Of a DNA stretch of 44,176 bases, positions 16,903 to 25,541 are shown piece by piece. The notes under the pieces are model-generated. The model was not told the origin of the DNA. It saw nothing but the letters and a program-made list of their open reading frames with translations, and did not search any database. This stretch comes from Methanoregula sp. (GTDB lineage: Archaea > Halobacteriota > Methanomicrobia > Methanomicrobiales > Methanospirillaceae). Position 1 is the stretch's first letter, and the number at the start of each line of letters is the position of its first letter. Location: assembly GCA_030694985.1 (NCBI GenBank), contig JAUYTV010000006.1, positions 1 to 44,176 on the forward strand, read 5' to 3'. The position numbers and the translations under genes were made by a program.

Positions 16903-17426
16903 GCGCTCATCTCCTTGTAGGCTGCGTCAGCAGCTTTGACATTGCGTTCATCGGAAAACATCTCGCGAATCGCTAACTTTCCGGACTCTGCGGTGATGAT
17001 GCCCATCCTTGCAAGCGCCCCAAGAACGGGGGTGTTTAAGATCGGGCTGCCGGAGACCACAAGGTTTTCTCGAAGTGCAATCCCTGTCAGGTCAACATTG
17101 CGGCACTCAAAATCTGAAAACTCTCTCTTACCTGCACTGTTGATGAAGATGCGACCGCCCTTCTTTAACCCGTGCAGCACATCGACAGTGTCCATCACGC
17201 TGGTATCGAGCACAACTACCATATCCGGCTGCCTTATCTGGCTGTAGACCTTGATGGGTTTGTCATCGATTCGGACGAACGAGACGATCGGTGCACCTCT
17301 GCGTTCGGCACCATAGAATGGGCACGCGGTTGCGTACTTCCCGTCATGGAGGGCGGCCATTGCAAGGAGCCGGGCTGCAGTCACGCCGCCCTGACCGCCA
17401 CGGGAATGGATGCGGATCTCAAACAT
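16899..17426 (-). CDS. porC: 2-oxoacid (pyruvate):ferredoxin oxidoreductase gamma subunit
   Basis: Subunit of 175 residues with the family N terminus 'RIHSRGGQGGVTAARLLA' and 'FYGAERRGAPIVSFVRI'. It corresponds to the domain that helps bind coenzyme A in the one-chain bacterial enzyme. It overlaps the end of porA by eight bases. Together with the other three genes it makes a complete enzyme that interconverts acetyl-CoA + CO2 and pyruvate; in methanogens the main direction is pyruvate synthesis. A 2-ketoisovalerate type enzyme cannot be fully excluded from sequence alone. Confidence 0.93.
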   Translation of the reverse strand: MFEIRIHSRGGQGGVTAARLLAMAALHDGKYATACPFYGAERRGAPIVSFVRIDDKPIKVYSQIRQPDMVVVLDTSVMDTVDVLHGLKKGGRIFINSAGKREFSDFECRNVDLTGIALRENLVVSGSPILNTPVLGALARMGIITAESGKLAIREMFSDERNVKAADAAYKEMSA

Positions 17427-18531
17427 GGGCGTTCACCCCGAACCAGAACTCTTTTCCCATGTGACGGGTGCGAACAAAACCTGCGATATCATCGTAGGTC
17501 ACTTCCTGACCGCCAATACCGGCTATAACTGAATAGAGATCCTCTTTTGTCTGGGCCATGATCTCTGTTGCGAGAATTCCCCCGCGACCAAAGGAGTAGT
17601 CGCGGTCGATAACAACCACCTGCTTTCCCTTAAGGTTCAGTTTCGGAAACGGCCTTAACCAGCGCAGGCGCATGGAACCGGCTTTGATCCCTTCCTTTCT
17701 CAGAAGATCTATTGCTACCTCCGCTTCTTTCCCAAGGGTGCCCATGGCAACAACGATCACATCTGCATCATCGCACAGGTAATCTTCGGTAAACCCGTAA
17801 TTCCGGCCAAAACGTTTAGAAAAATCTTTCCCGGTCTCTTCAATGACTTTAACAGAATCCCGCATCGAGCGTTCGATATCCCAGCGGAATTTAAACTGCT
17901 GGTCAGGACCGGTCAGTGTGCCATAGCCGGCCGGATGTTTCGGATCAATGGCATAGGGTAGATAAATCGCAGGGATGAAGTCCCCCAGTTCGACAGTGTC
18001 GACCGGCTGCATGATGTGGGAGAGTAAAAATCCGTCAAGGTTCACCATCACCGGCAGCAGCACATCGTTATGCTCTGCGATCCGGAACGCCATGAGTATT
18101 GTATCGTAAGCTTCCTGCACGGTGCTCACGTATACCTGCAACCAGCCGGTATCGCGTTCCTGAAGGGCATCGGTGTGCTCTGCCCAGATGTTCCAGCCGG
18201 GTCCTAACGAACGGTTCACGTTTGCCATCACTATCGGAAGACGTGCTCCTGCTGCCCAGTTGGTCATCTCATGCATGTAGAGCAGACCGTGCGAGCTTGT
18301 GGCAGTAAACGTCCGCATTCCGGTGATACTCGCACCGATGCAGGCTGCCATCGCAGAGTGTTCACTCTCTACTGCAATGTACCGGGTTGGCATGAGACCG
18401 CCTGTCACAAACTCGGCAATCTGTTCAACGATCTCGGTCTGCGGGGTGATCGGGTATGCAGCGACAACGCCGGGTGCAGCCTGCCTGACTGCTTCAGCAA
18501 CAGCCTTGTTGCCGGTTGCAATCTTTTTCAT
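17419..18531 (-). CDS. porA: 2-oxoacid (pyruvate):ferredoxin oxidoreductase alpha subunit
   Basis: Alpha subunit of 370 residues. 'GNKAVAEAVRQAAPGVVAAYPITPQTEI' to 'VESEHSAMAACIGAS' is the pyrimidine-binding part of the thiamine diphosphate site, with the activating Glu in 'ESEHSA'. The 'TSSHGLLYMHE' and 'NRSLGPGWNIW' segments are typical of the family. The C-terminal domain ('VVIDRDYSFGRGGIL') follows the usual order. It overlaps porB by four bases (ATGA). Confidence 0.94.
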   Translation of the reverse strand: MKKIATGNKAVAEAVRQAAPGVVAAYPITPQTEIVEQIAEFVTGGLMPTRYIAVESEHSAMAACIGASITGMRTFTATSSHGLLYMHEMTNWAAGARLPIVMANVNRSLGPGWNIWAEHTDALQERDTGWLQVYVSTVQEAYDTILMAFRIAEHNDVLLPVMVNLDGFLLSHIMQPVDTVELGDFIPAIYLPYAIDPKHPAGYGTLTGPDQQFKFRWDIERSMRDSVKVIEETGKDFSKRFGRNYGFTEDYLCDDADVIVVAMGTLGKEAEVAIDLLRKEGIKAGSMRLRWLRPFPKLNLKGKQVVVIDRDYSFGRGGILATEIMAQTKEDLYSVIAGIGGQEVTYDDIAGFVRTRHMGKEFWFGVNAHV

Positions 18532-19382
18532 GCGGACGCCTCCTCATCAGCTGCAAGCCGCTGGTAATTCTTTGCAATCCTCTGTTTGAGGATCTCTACA
18601 ACCTTTGTATCGATACCCTTGAACCGTCCCTGCGGTGAGAGATACTCTTCGAGCGGCAATGGTTTTTTCATCGCCGCCTTTGACTGCGGACCGATCGTAA
18701 CTTTTCCATACTCCCGCTCGTAGAGCACCCACATGCCGCTCTTGACTGCAAGTTTTCCCATCTCAACTGATTTCTCGGTGGGGTAGCGCCAGCCTGGCGG
18801 ACATGGTGCAAGGATGTGGATGAAGGTCGGGCCACGGAACGTGAGGGCCTTTTGTACTTTTTTGAAGATATCCTGCGGATAGGCTGCGCACGCTGTTGCC
18901 ATGTAAGGCGGGTCGTGGGCAGCGATGATAGCATCAATATCTTTCTTGGCATCGGTCTTGCCGGTGGGAGTAGTGGTGGTCTTTGCCCCCATAGGAGTCC
19001 CGCCTGAGCGCTGCATGCCGGTGTTTCCGTAGGCTTCGTTGTCATAGCAGATGTACAGAAAATCGGTACCGCGTTCGAATGCACCGGACATTGCCTGAAT
19101 ACCAATGTCGAGCGTGCCTCCGTCACCGGCGTACACAATCACATTTGTCTTTTTTCCCGCTGCACGGAACGCGTTACTCATGCCAGAGGCACAGGCAGCT
19201 GCGGCGCCAAAGGCGATGTTGTAGACCGGGACATTGAATGCGGTGTTCGGGTAGATGCCCTGTATGACGCTCGTGCAGCAGGCAGGAACGACCATGACAG
19301 TGTCAGGACCTGCTGCCTTGAGCACGTACCGGAGTGCCAGCGAGTCGCTGCACCCTGCGCATGCGGATGTACATTTCAGCAC
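18528..19382 (-). CDS. porB: 2-oxoacid (pyruvate):ferredoxin oxidoreductase beta subunit
   Basis: Catalytic beta subunit. 'TSACAGCSDSLALRYVLK' supplies cluster cysteines, 'VYAGDGGTLDIG' to 'YDNEAYGNTG' is the diphosphate/Mg part of the thiamine site, and 'TACAAYP' holds a further cluster Cys. First gene of the operon, so the order is B-A-C-D rather than the frequent C-D-A-B. The start given is GTG at 19382, but family-like sequence ('AEIPKEEYV') continues in frame for about 11 codons upstream. No ATG, GTG or TTG is found there before a stop. AGGAG stands at 19420-19424, just before CTG/ATT codons, so a non-canonical start near 19415 is possible. A TATA-like TTTTATC lies near 19440. Confidence 0.92.
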   Translation of the reverse strand: MLKCTSACAGCSDSLALRYVLKAAGPDTVMVVPACCTSVIQGIYPNTAFNVPVYNIAFGAAAACASGMSNAFRAAGKKTNVIVYAGDGGTLDIGIQAMSGAFERGTDFLYICYDNEAYGNTGMQRSGGTPMGAKTTTTPTGKTDAKKDIDAIIAAHDPPYMATACAAYPQDIFKKVQKALTFRGPTFIHILAPCPPGWRYPTEKSVEMGKLAVKSGMWVLYEREYGKVTIGPQSKAAMKKPLPLEEYLSPQGRFKGIDTKVVEILKQRIAKNYQRLAADEEASA

Positions 19383-19553
19383 GTATTCTTCTTTGGGAAT
19401 TTCGGCGATGGTAATCAGACTCCTGCTATGATAACAGATAAAAGCGCGAGATATGATCGCGGTTCTAAGAATAATGATCGTTTTAAAAAGTCAAAAAAGG
19501 ATCGATATCGCTTTCTGATTTATTCCTCTCTCTCACTGACACAGGTTCCTGTG

Positions 19554-20312
19554 TTAACGTCTTGTGACAATGATCACTACCATTCCCAGTGCGGTGAGAC
19601 ACAACCCACTCTCAAGAGGCATTCGCGGCCGGGTGGTTTCGGTGGGCACCATTGTCGGTATGGGTGTTGTTGTCTGTGGAATTGTTGTTTCAGGTAACGG
19701 TGTTGGTGCTGTGGTCGGCTCCGGCGTTGAGGTAACTGTTACAACTTGTGTTATAACCTGTTGTGTAGCTGGAGGCTTTCTGGAAAAGACCTGTATCTGC
19801 ACCTGCAGGTTATCGCGGTCTATGGATTGCTGGTTTTCAACTTTTACCGAGTATGACCTGAGTCCCGTATTGATGGATGTCTGGAACTCTACGATTGCAA
19901 CACCCGCAGTGTTTGTCGTGACCAGTGCATAGTACTGGGTGTTAGACATTTCGGGTGTTGAGGGTGCGATATCATCGCTTATTGTACGCCCGTTACCGTT
20001 GTTGTACTTGTAAGAACCGATTGGGTATGGTCCACCAACCGGATCTTTTGCAACACCCATCGTATAATCAGCAATGACCGGTGGCTGGTCATAGGGTTTG
20101 CCGGTCATAGAAAAAGTCCGTGGCAGCCACACGTAATAGGACGTGTTGGGTAAACCGGTGATTGTTGCGGTGAACCGTCCTCCCCGCGTTAACGTCTCGT
20201 CTAAGGATTGCTCAACGCTCTTTACCGCAGAGACGGGAATAATGATAACCAGTGAGCAGAGGATGACTACGAGAAGGATAAATCCGGGGTGTGTTGCTTT
20301 AATGAGGGTCAC
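19554..20312 (-). CDS. Secreted Thr/Pro-rich surface protein with C-terminal anchor
   Basis: Envelope protein of 252 residues. An N-terminal hydrophobic segment (about 10-29, 'LLVVILCSLVIIIPVSAV') acts as signal peptide. Residues 35-180 form a beta-rich ectodomain ('GGRFTATITGLPNTSYYVWLPR', with several Tyr and Asn-x-Thr sites). A Thr/Pro linker (about 190-232) leads to a short C-terminal membrane helix ending in Arg-Arg. This plan is common in S-layer-associated proteins of Methanomicrobiales. The start is GTG at 20312 with GGAG upstream at a rather long spacing. Function unknown; probably a structural or adhesion role. Confidence 0.78.
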   Translation of the reverse strand: MTLIKATHPGFILLVVILCSLVIIIPVSAVKSVEQSLDETLTRGGRFTATITGLPNTSYYVWLPRTFSMTGKPYDQPPVIADYTMGVAKDPVGGPYPIGSYKYNNGNGRTISDDIAPSTPEMSNTQYYALVTTNTAGVAIVEFQTSINTGLRSYSVKVENQQSIDRDNLQVQIQVFSRKPPATQQVITQVVTVTSTPEPTTAPTPLPETTIPQTTTPIPTMVPTETTRPRMPLESGLCLTALGMVVIIVTRR

Positions 20313-20496
20313 GTTTTTAAAAATCTCCAGGGAATAATCGAATTATAGTGTCCTGCCGTTTTTTTTAGCAAAGTCAGTGGATAAACAAACGAAGTTGTGC
20401 AAGTGAGGTTTTTTTCGCTGAACGGGACATTTGGGTGACATTGTCCGCGATTTTTTTTAAGTATCTGTTGTCAGATCCCATTGATGATGGATGGAG

Positions 20497-20772
20497 TTAT
20501 TTGCGTTTATCAGGATCCGCAGTTGTGTCATCCCGTAACACTTCTCTTAATATTTTCCGGAATTCATCATCATGGCGAGCGAGATTAAAGAAAATATTTC
20601 GCATTGTTACAGGGAAGAGTTCGCTGTTCATATCATGGAATTGACAGTAATAGGCACACGCATCAACAATAATATCGTCACGTTCCAGATACTTCTGCTT
20701 GGCAATGATATCCAGTTTTTCCACCAGTGTTGCTGGTATGTTCAGCGAGATGGCAGGATCGTTACGTGTCAT
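20497..20772 (-). CDS. Small ribbon-helix-helix-like protein
   Basis: Protein of 91 residues. The first half ('AISLNIPATLVEKLDIIAKQ') has the strand-helix-helix pattern of CopG/Arc-type DNA-binding proteins, with 'ERDDIIVDACAYYC' as second helix. The second half is charged and helical, with no motif I know. It could be a small transcription factor or an antitoxin, but no toxin-like gene is adjacent. It is monocistronic on the minus strand. Assignment rests on the N-terminal pattern only. Confidence 0.6.
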   Translation of the reverse strand: MTRNDPAISLNIPATLVEKLDIIAKQKYLERDDIIVDACAYYCQFHDMNSELFPVTMRNIFFNLARHDDEFRKILREVLRDDTTADPDKRK

Positions 20773-20984
20773 TTTTTTTGAGTTGTTTTTAATCTATGTA
20801 ACGAGCCAGTTGGATAAATATCCTGCGGACCTTTTTTATGAGTGAGCGGTATCATTTTGTTCCCTGATCAAGGCAATGTTCTGACGGTTTACAGTTTCAG
20901 CGTAACAGAGGATCCGTTCTGTATGCTATCCTGTTCGCAGAGCGCTCATCTATCCGGCATTGCCATCAGATTCCGCCAATCGTA

Positions 20985-20996
20985 TTTTTTATAAAC
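20985..20996 (+). promoter_or_regulatory. TATA box of corA
   Basis: TTTTTTATAAAC predicts a transcript start near 21016-21020. That lies after the first in-frame ATG (21006) and before the ATG at 21048, which argues for the shorter protein. Confidence 0.6.
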
Positions 20997-21047
20997 GATA
21001 TTCTTATGCCCCCCATCATCCAATCACTCTACATCGAATGGACTACC

Positions 21048-22109
21048 ATGTCACGCCACCGGCATAAATTCTCAAAGATTGCGGTCAAACCCCCTGTAAT
21101 CCCTCATGTGAATGGCGAAAAATCCAACCGGCCGGTCCTGATTACCGTCATTGACTATGATGCCACACACTTTCAAGAGAAACAAGTTGACCAGATTAGC
21201 GAATGTTTCCCGTTTCGGGACACTGAAACAGTGACCTGGATCAATGTTGACGGCTTGGGAAACCCAAAGCTCATAGAAGATCTCGGAAAGTGCTTTACCA
21301 TCCACCCGCTCATACTCGAAGACATCTTCAATACCGGGCAGCGTCCGAAGATGGAGGACCTGGGCGAGTATATCTACCTGAACTTAAAGATGCTCACGTA
21401 CCCCACTACTGAAAAGGAGATCAAGATTGAGCACATAAGCATGGTCATCGGGAAAAACTTCTTAATTTCGTTCCAGGATGATATCGGGGATATTTTTGAT
21501 CCCGTACGCGAAAGAATTAGAAAAGATGGCAGGATTCGGAAATTCGGCACGGATTACCTTGCCTACGCGCTCATAGATGCAATTGTTGACAATTATTTTG
21601 CGGTAATGGAAAAGCTCGAGGATCATGTTGAGGACTTAGAGGAGGAACTGGTCCTAAGCCCGACACAGGAATCTCTCCAGAAGATCAACCGGCTTAAAAA
21701 GGATATGATCTTTCTCAGGAAATCTGTCTGGCCGCTCCGCGAGATGATCAATAACCTTGAGCGGTCCGAATCCCCGCTCATTAAAGAATCGACCAAGATT
21801 TACCTTCGCGATGTTTATGACCATACGATCCAGGTGATCGATACTTTAGAGACCTTCCGTGATATGGTATCAGGGATGATCGACATCTACCTATCAGGCC
21901 TGAGTTATAAAATGAACGAGATCATGAAGGTGTTAACGCTCATTGCAACCATCTTTATCCCGCTCACCTTCGTTGTCGGTTTATATGGTATGAATTTTAA
22001 GAATATGCCTGAAATTGATTGGGAATTTGGTTATTATTCGGTACTGGTTGTGATGGGCATCATGGTTGTGGGGATGCTCACCTATTTCAGGAGAAATAAG
22101 TGGATCTGA
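21048..22109 (+). CDS. corA: CorA-family magnesium/divalent cation channel
   Basis: Homopentameric inner-membrane channel for Mg2+ and similar ions. The protein has 353 residues from this start. A large cytoplasmic alpha/beta domain and long helices ('VEDLEEELVLSP', 'RLKKDMIFLRKSVWPLREM') lead to two C-terminal membrane segments. The pore signature 'YGMNF' sits at the end of the first segment, followed by the loop 'KNMPEIDWEFGYY' and a Lys/Arg-rich tail. The first segment 'VLTLIATIFIPLTFVVGLYGMNF' is canonical. The upstream ATG at 21006 would add 14 residues but is placed before the likely transcript start. No operon partner. Confidence 0.94.
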   Translation: MSRHRHKFSKIAVKPPVIPHVNGEKSNRPVLITVIDYDATHFQEKQVDQISECFPFRDTETVTWINVDGLGNPKLIEDLGKCFTIHPLILEDIFNTGQRPKMEDLGEYIYLNLKMLTYPTTEKEIKIEHISMVIGKNFLISFQDDIGDIFDPVRERIRKDGRIRKFGTDYLAYALIDAIVDNYFAVMEKLEDHVEDLEEELVLSPTQESLQKINRLKKDMIFLRKSVWPLREMINNLERSESPLIKESTKIYLRDVYDHTIQVIDTLETFRDMVSGMIDIYLSGLSYKMNEIMKVLTLIATIFIPLTFVVGLYGMNFKNMPEIDWEFGYYSVLVVMGIMVVGMLTYFRRNKWI

Positions 22110-22201
22110 TGCCAAAGCTGGATCTCATCGTCGGATAACGGTTGCAAACAAAACGCTCTTGTGTATCCCAGTAGAAACGATAAAAATAATCAGGACTGGT
22201 A

Positions 22202-22453
22202 ATGAAGTATGAGATCCAGTACAAACCCGCGTACTCGCTTCTCGTTGTGCAGCTGAGTGTAGGAGAATCCCTTACAGCAGAAGCCGGAGCAATGACATAC
22301 ATGCAGCCTACGCTGGATGTAAAGACCCATCAACGGGAGAAAGACTTCTGGGGCACCCTTGGCATGACGCTCGTTGGCGGGCAGTCATTTTTTTATCAAT
22401 GACTTCACTGAAACAGCAGGTTCCGGAGAAGCTGCTGTGTTTTTTGCTAAACC
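22202..22453 (+). pseudogene. AIM24/TIGR00266-family pseudogene (frameshifted, truncated)
   Basis: The first 66 codons give 'MKYEIQYKPAYSLLVVQL' to 'GGQSFFYQ', the start of the AIM24 (TIGR00266) family. A run of seven T at 22388-22394 shifts the frame into TGA at 22400. Removing one T restores 'SFFINDFTETAGSGEAAVFFA', which again fits the family. After about 22453 the resemblance stops, whereas intact members have over 200 residues. It has thus lost its C-terminal two thirds as well. The T-run could also be a sequencing error or slippage site, but the missing 3' part makes a dead gene likely. Confidence 0.72.
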
Positions 22454-22752
22454 CCAACAGAATGGATATATTTTAGGTACACCGGTCTTGTTCTTGTTAA
22501 AAAATTTCACTTTCGCCCCGCCCGCTCCATGGTTTAAACCCCCATTGTATCAATTAGGTTAGTGGGAAGGACGAAATTAAAAAAAGTCATGAGCCAAAAA
22601 ACGGCTCGACTTCGCACCTCCCGACCTCTCAGAACCTCCCTCTCCAATACCCGGAGATGGATAAAAACCCCTAGTGAAATCTAACCCCCCCTATCTTCTC
22701 TTTTGTTTTTGTTTGGGTGCAGGCAACTATGGGGCATCCCGTCACAAAATCA
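22454..22752. other. Gene-free decayed stretch with a hairpin
   Basis: No supported gene. It probably includes the remains of the AIM24 pseudogene's 3' part. A hairpin at 22585-22611 (AGTC, AT bulge, GAGCC / GGCTC, GACT) with an A-rich loop could act as a terminator. C-rich, Pro-like low-complexity sequence follows to about 22720. Confidence 0.4.
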
Positions 22753-22762
22753 TAATATATTT
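22753..22762 (+). promoter_or_regulatory. TATA box of khtTU, leaderless start
   Basis: TAATATATTT lies 17-26 bases before the ATG of the regulator gene, which puts the transcript start at or next to that ATG. No Shine-Dalgarno site is present, consistent with leaderless translation. Confidence 0.65.
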
Positions 22763-22778
22763 TTAGAACGTTTGTCTA

Positions 22779-23273
22779 ATGTCTGCTATGGCTCTTCGTT
22801 CCTTAAATCTTCCCGGTGTTGGAACCAAATACGAATTCGAGACAGATAAGGGCGACACGGTCGCCATATTTTTCACAAAAACCGGCATTATCCAGTTGTA
22901 CACCCTGCAAAAAGGCTGCAAGACTCCCAGCGCGGCCGAGATGTCACCGGTCGAGGCACGGAGGCTTGGAAATATCTTAACCGGTGCGATCATTGAAGCT
23001 GATCAGGAGAGCGTTGAGATCGCCTTCTCAGCGCTTGCTGATTTACGGATCACCATCCACACGTTCTTTGTCACACCCGCAGTTGTTGGAAAGACTATTG
23101 AAGAACTCCAGATCCGGGCAAAGACCGGTACAACCGTGATCGCGGTCTGCCGGCATGACCGGAATATCATCAACCCGCCGCCGACATTTGCATTTGAAAA
23201 AGGTGATGCGGCACTGGTCATTGGGGAGAGTGACCAGATCAAAACGTTCGAGCGGGAAATTATGGTGAATTAA
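22779..23273 (+). CDS. khtT: KhtT-like regulatory subunit of K+/H+ antiporter (TrkA-C domain)
   Basis: Cytoplasmic regulatory protein of 164 residues. The N-terminal half ('LNLPGVGTKYEFETDKGDTVAIFF') resembles the KhtT N domain. The C-terminal half (about 80-160) is a TrkA-C/RCK-C domain ('VGKTIEELQIRAKTGTTVIAVCR', 'FEKGDAALVIGE'), known in Bacillus KhtT to bind nucleotides and gate the partner. Its stop overlaps the start of the antiporter gene by one base (TAATG). The pair therefore looks like a KhtTU system for K+ or NH4+ efflux and pH control. Confidence 0.88.
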   Translation: MSAMALRSLNLPGVGTKYEFETDKGDTVAIFFTKTGIIQLYTLQKGCKTPSAAEMSPVEARRLGNILTGAIIEADQESVEIAFSALADLRITIHTFFVTPAVVGKTIEELQIRAKTGTTVIAVCRHDRNIINPPPTFAFEKGDAALVIGESDQIKTFEREIMVN

Positions 23274-24406
23274 TGGAAGGCTTCATCATCGCACTTTTTG
23301 TCTGCATGGTGCTTGCGCTTATTTCCAAATATCTGTCCATTCCTGCAATCCCGTTCTATATCCTTGCAGGAGTCATCCTGGGAAAAGCCGGGCTCGGCGT
23401 TGTACACTCTGATGAGATCAGCCGTTTCTTTTCGGAGATGGGACTGCTTTTCCTGTTATTCTTCATGGGCCTTGAGCTGAAGCTGGAACGGATTATTGCC
23501 AATCCCTCAAAAGTGCTCAAGGGCGGGTTTATTGGCCTGACCATTGATATGGGTATCGGGTTTATCGCCGCCTACCTTCTCGGTTTCTCGCTGATGGAAT
23601 CGTTCATCGTGGGTGCAGCATTCTACATCACCAGCACTGCGATCGTTATCACCTCGTTAATCGAGAACCGGAAACTTATGTTCAAGGAGACCGAGACGAT
23701 CATCTGGGTGACGATTTTTGAAGATATCGTCCTGATAGTTATCCTTGCCCTGCTGTCGGCAAGCGACCAGAACCTCCTGTTCTTCTTTGCCAAGATAGCA
23801 CTGGCCCTTGTCTTTATGTATGGCATCTCCTATTATGGCAAGGAGTTTCTCGTATCCATTCTTGATCGCGATGACGAAATCCCCATACTTTTCACGTTTG
23901 CCGCGGTACTTACCACGGCATCTTTTGCCCTGCTCCTGGGAATTCCGGAGACCCTGATGGTGATAGCTCTTGGCGCTGCACTGGCAACCACGGATCCCGA
24001 CGCGTTCGAACAGCATGCCCGCCCGTTCAAGGATGTTTTTTTAGTCATGTTTTTTGTCTTCTTTGGGGTTACTATCGACTTCTCAGGAGGGGTAGACTGG
24101 TTCATCATCTCGGTCATATGCAGCCTGGCAATCGTAAGCAAGTTGATCTCCGGTATGCTAATCGGTCTCACCCTCCACGGTTCTGCCCTTTCGGGCCTGG
24201 AAATATGGTCAAATACCATCAGCAGGGGTGAATTCTCGATAGCACTTGCTGTCCTCTACGGGTCGCCGGTCATAGCAACTACCATAGCTGCGCTGGTCAT
24301 TGTAACCTCCATTGTGGGCTCGTTCACGGCAAAATACAGTACCTGGTTGCGAAGGGGGATCGTATCCCGCAGCCGGAAAAAAGCCCTCATGCACCGACCC
24401 CATTGA
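23273..24406 (+). CDS. khtU: KhtU-like CPA2 cation:proton antiporter
   Basis: Integral membrane transporter of 377 residues with about 11-12 hydrophobic segments. 'LFFMGLELKLERI' and 'GAAFYITSTAIVITSLIEN' are signatures of the KefB/CPA2 Na+(K+)/H+ exchanger family. A basic tail ('RSRKKALMHRPH') ends the protein, with no fused RCK domain; that function is supplied by the KhtT-like protein encoded just before. Likely exchanges K+ for H+ under control of that subunit. Translation is coupled through the TAATG overlap. Confidence 0.92.
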   Translation: MEGFIIALFVCMVLALISKYLSIPAIPFYILAGVILGKAGLGVVHSDEISRFFSEMGLLFLLFFMGLELKLERIIANPSKVLKGGFIGLTIDMGIGFIAAYLLGFSLMESFIVGAAFYITSTAIVITSLIENRKLMFKETETIIWVTIFEDIVLIVILALLSASDQNLLFFFAKIALALVFMYGISYYGKEFLVSILDRDDEIPILFTFAAVLTTASFALLLGIPETLMVIALGAALATTDPDAFEQHARPFKDVFLVMFFVFFGVTIDFSGGVDWFIISVICSLAIVSKLISGMLIGLTLHGSALSGLEIWSNTISRGEFSIALAVLYGSPVIATTIAALVIVTSIVGSFTAKYSTWLRRGIVSRSRKKALMHRPH

Positions 24407-24473
24407 CAAGCAACGGTTGTTCGAACGGCACGAGTCCGGTGGAATGAATGTGGGTGTGAACAATTTACCGGGC

Positions 24474-24496
24474 ATACAGGGCATTGTTTCCTGTAT
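24474..24496. terminator. Inverted repeat downstream of khtU
   Basis: ATACAGG and CCTGTAT form a perfect 7-bp stem with a 9-base loop, between khtU and the convergent ribL. It has no strong T-run beside it, so a terminator role is tentative. Confidence 0.35.
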
Positions 24497-24618
24497 CCAC
24501 CAGCCCAACCTTTACTATTTCCAAATACGCTACGCGCGTTTTCACATCCGGCTGCACGATGTCACTTTATCGGCTTGTGAATCAGGTAACTCCGGGTAAA
24601 AACGATAATGACCAGAGT

Positions 24619-25080
24619 TCAGTGATTGCGTGATTTCAATCCTGATCCTTGAGGCTCTCCCCGTTTCGCCACGATTTCCTGTACTACTCGTCTTGAACTG
24701 CAAAGATCGCTGTCAGCATATTTTCCTATGCGCACGATATCAGGTGTGAGGTTCCGTGCGGCAAGCTGCATCCGGATTTTTTCTTCGTCAAAGAGCTGGT
24801 TGAACCCGATGGTAATCACGGCCGGGCCAATCTCCTCAATCGGGCGGAACATATCGGTTTTGTCACCGAGAATTGCGTGATCTACCGGGCGGAGGGACGC
24901 GATCATCGCAAGCCGCTGTTCTTCCGGGATGATCGGGCGGGGTTTATGTTTCACGTTCATGTCGCGGGCTACAATCACCCAGAGTTCATCCCCGAGTTTT
25001 TTGGACTCTTCAAGATAGTAGAGGTGCCCGGGGTGCAGAAGATCAAATGTGCCTGTGGCAACCACCCTGCGGATGCTCAT
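24619..25080 (-). CDS. ribL: Archaeal FAD synthase RibL
   Basis: Cytidylyltransferase-fold enzyme of 153 residues that adenylates FMN to FAD, as in Methanocaldococcus RibL. 'VVATGTFDLLHPGHLYYLEE' holds the HxGH nucleotide-binding motif. 'SDLCSSRRV' near the end contains the (S/T)SR-type motif and the Cys typical of RibL. The start at 25080 gives 'MSIRRVVATG' and is preceded by GAGGTGATC, an excellent Shine-Dalgarno site; upstream in-frame codons lie in the JAB gene. The ATG overlaps the stop of the JAB-domain gene (ATGA). Confidence 0.92.
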   Translation of the reverse strand: MSIRRVVATGTFDLLHPGHLYYLEESKKLGDELWVIVARDMNVKHKPRPIIPEEQRLAMIASLRPVDHAILGDKTDMFRPIEEIGPAVITIGFNQLFDEEKIRMQLAARNLTPDIVRIGKYADSDLCSSRRVVQEIVAKRGEPQGSGLKSRNH

Positions 25081-25448
25081 GCGATCACCTCTAGCTTGCA
25101 TGGTTCCCCATCGGCACTGAAGCATTGCCAGTCGCCTGTGCGATACGGGTAGCCGATGATTAAGTGGAACCGACCGGCCCGGGGGAAGAAATGCACATCC
25201 GCATCGGATGGTCTTAACACACCGTTCGGGTGGCTGTGGGCGCTGCCGGCAAGGTGGGTGTCCAGCGGCATCATGTCAAAGAAGACCGAGGCGGAGTTTT
25301 CACCGGTAATCGTTCCAGGAACCATGTTCAGCTCCACGATCACCCCGTTGTTTTCCCGGAGTAGAGCCACGAACTCGTTGGGGTGACTGTCCCGCCCCAG
25401 TTCAAGAAGCAGCTGGAGAAGTTCTTGTTTGATTCCTCGGATGTTCAT
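25077..25448 (-). CDS. JAB/MPN (Mov34) domain metalloprotease-like protein
   Basis: Protein of 123 residues with a complete JAMM zinc-protease motif: Glu25, then 'HSHPNGVLRPSDAD', giving His71-x-His73-x7-Ser81-x2-Asp84. Archaeal proteins of this type are candidate isopeptidases for ubiquitin-like SAMP modifiers or small-molecule hydrolases. No SAMP or E1 gene is in the window. It is translationally coupled to ribL. The compact length means the JAB domain is the whole protein. Confidence 0.88.
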   Translation of the reverse strand: MNIRGIKQELLQLLLELGRDSHPNEFVALLRENNGVIVELNMVPGTITGENSASVFFDMMPLDTHLAGSAHSHPNGVLRPSDADVHFFPRAGRFHLIIGYPYRTGDWQCFSADGEPCKLEVIA

Positions 25449-25541
25449 GGTCTTAGTGCCTGCACACTTTTACTGGTGTTGTACCGATTATATGCGTGCT
25501 GCTGGTCAAAAAATGCTCGGAAAAATTAGTATGGTATTGAC

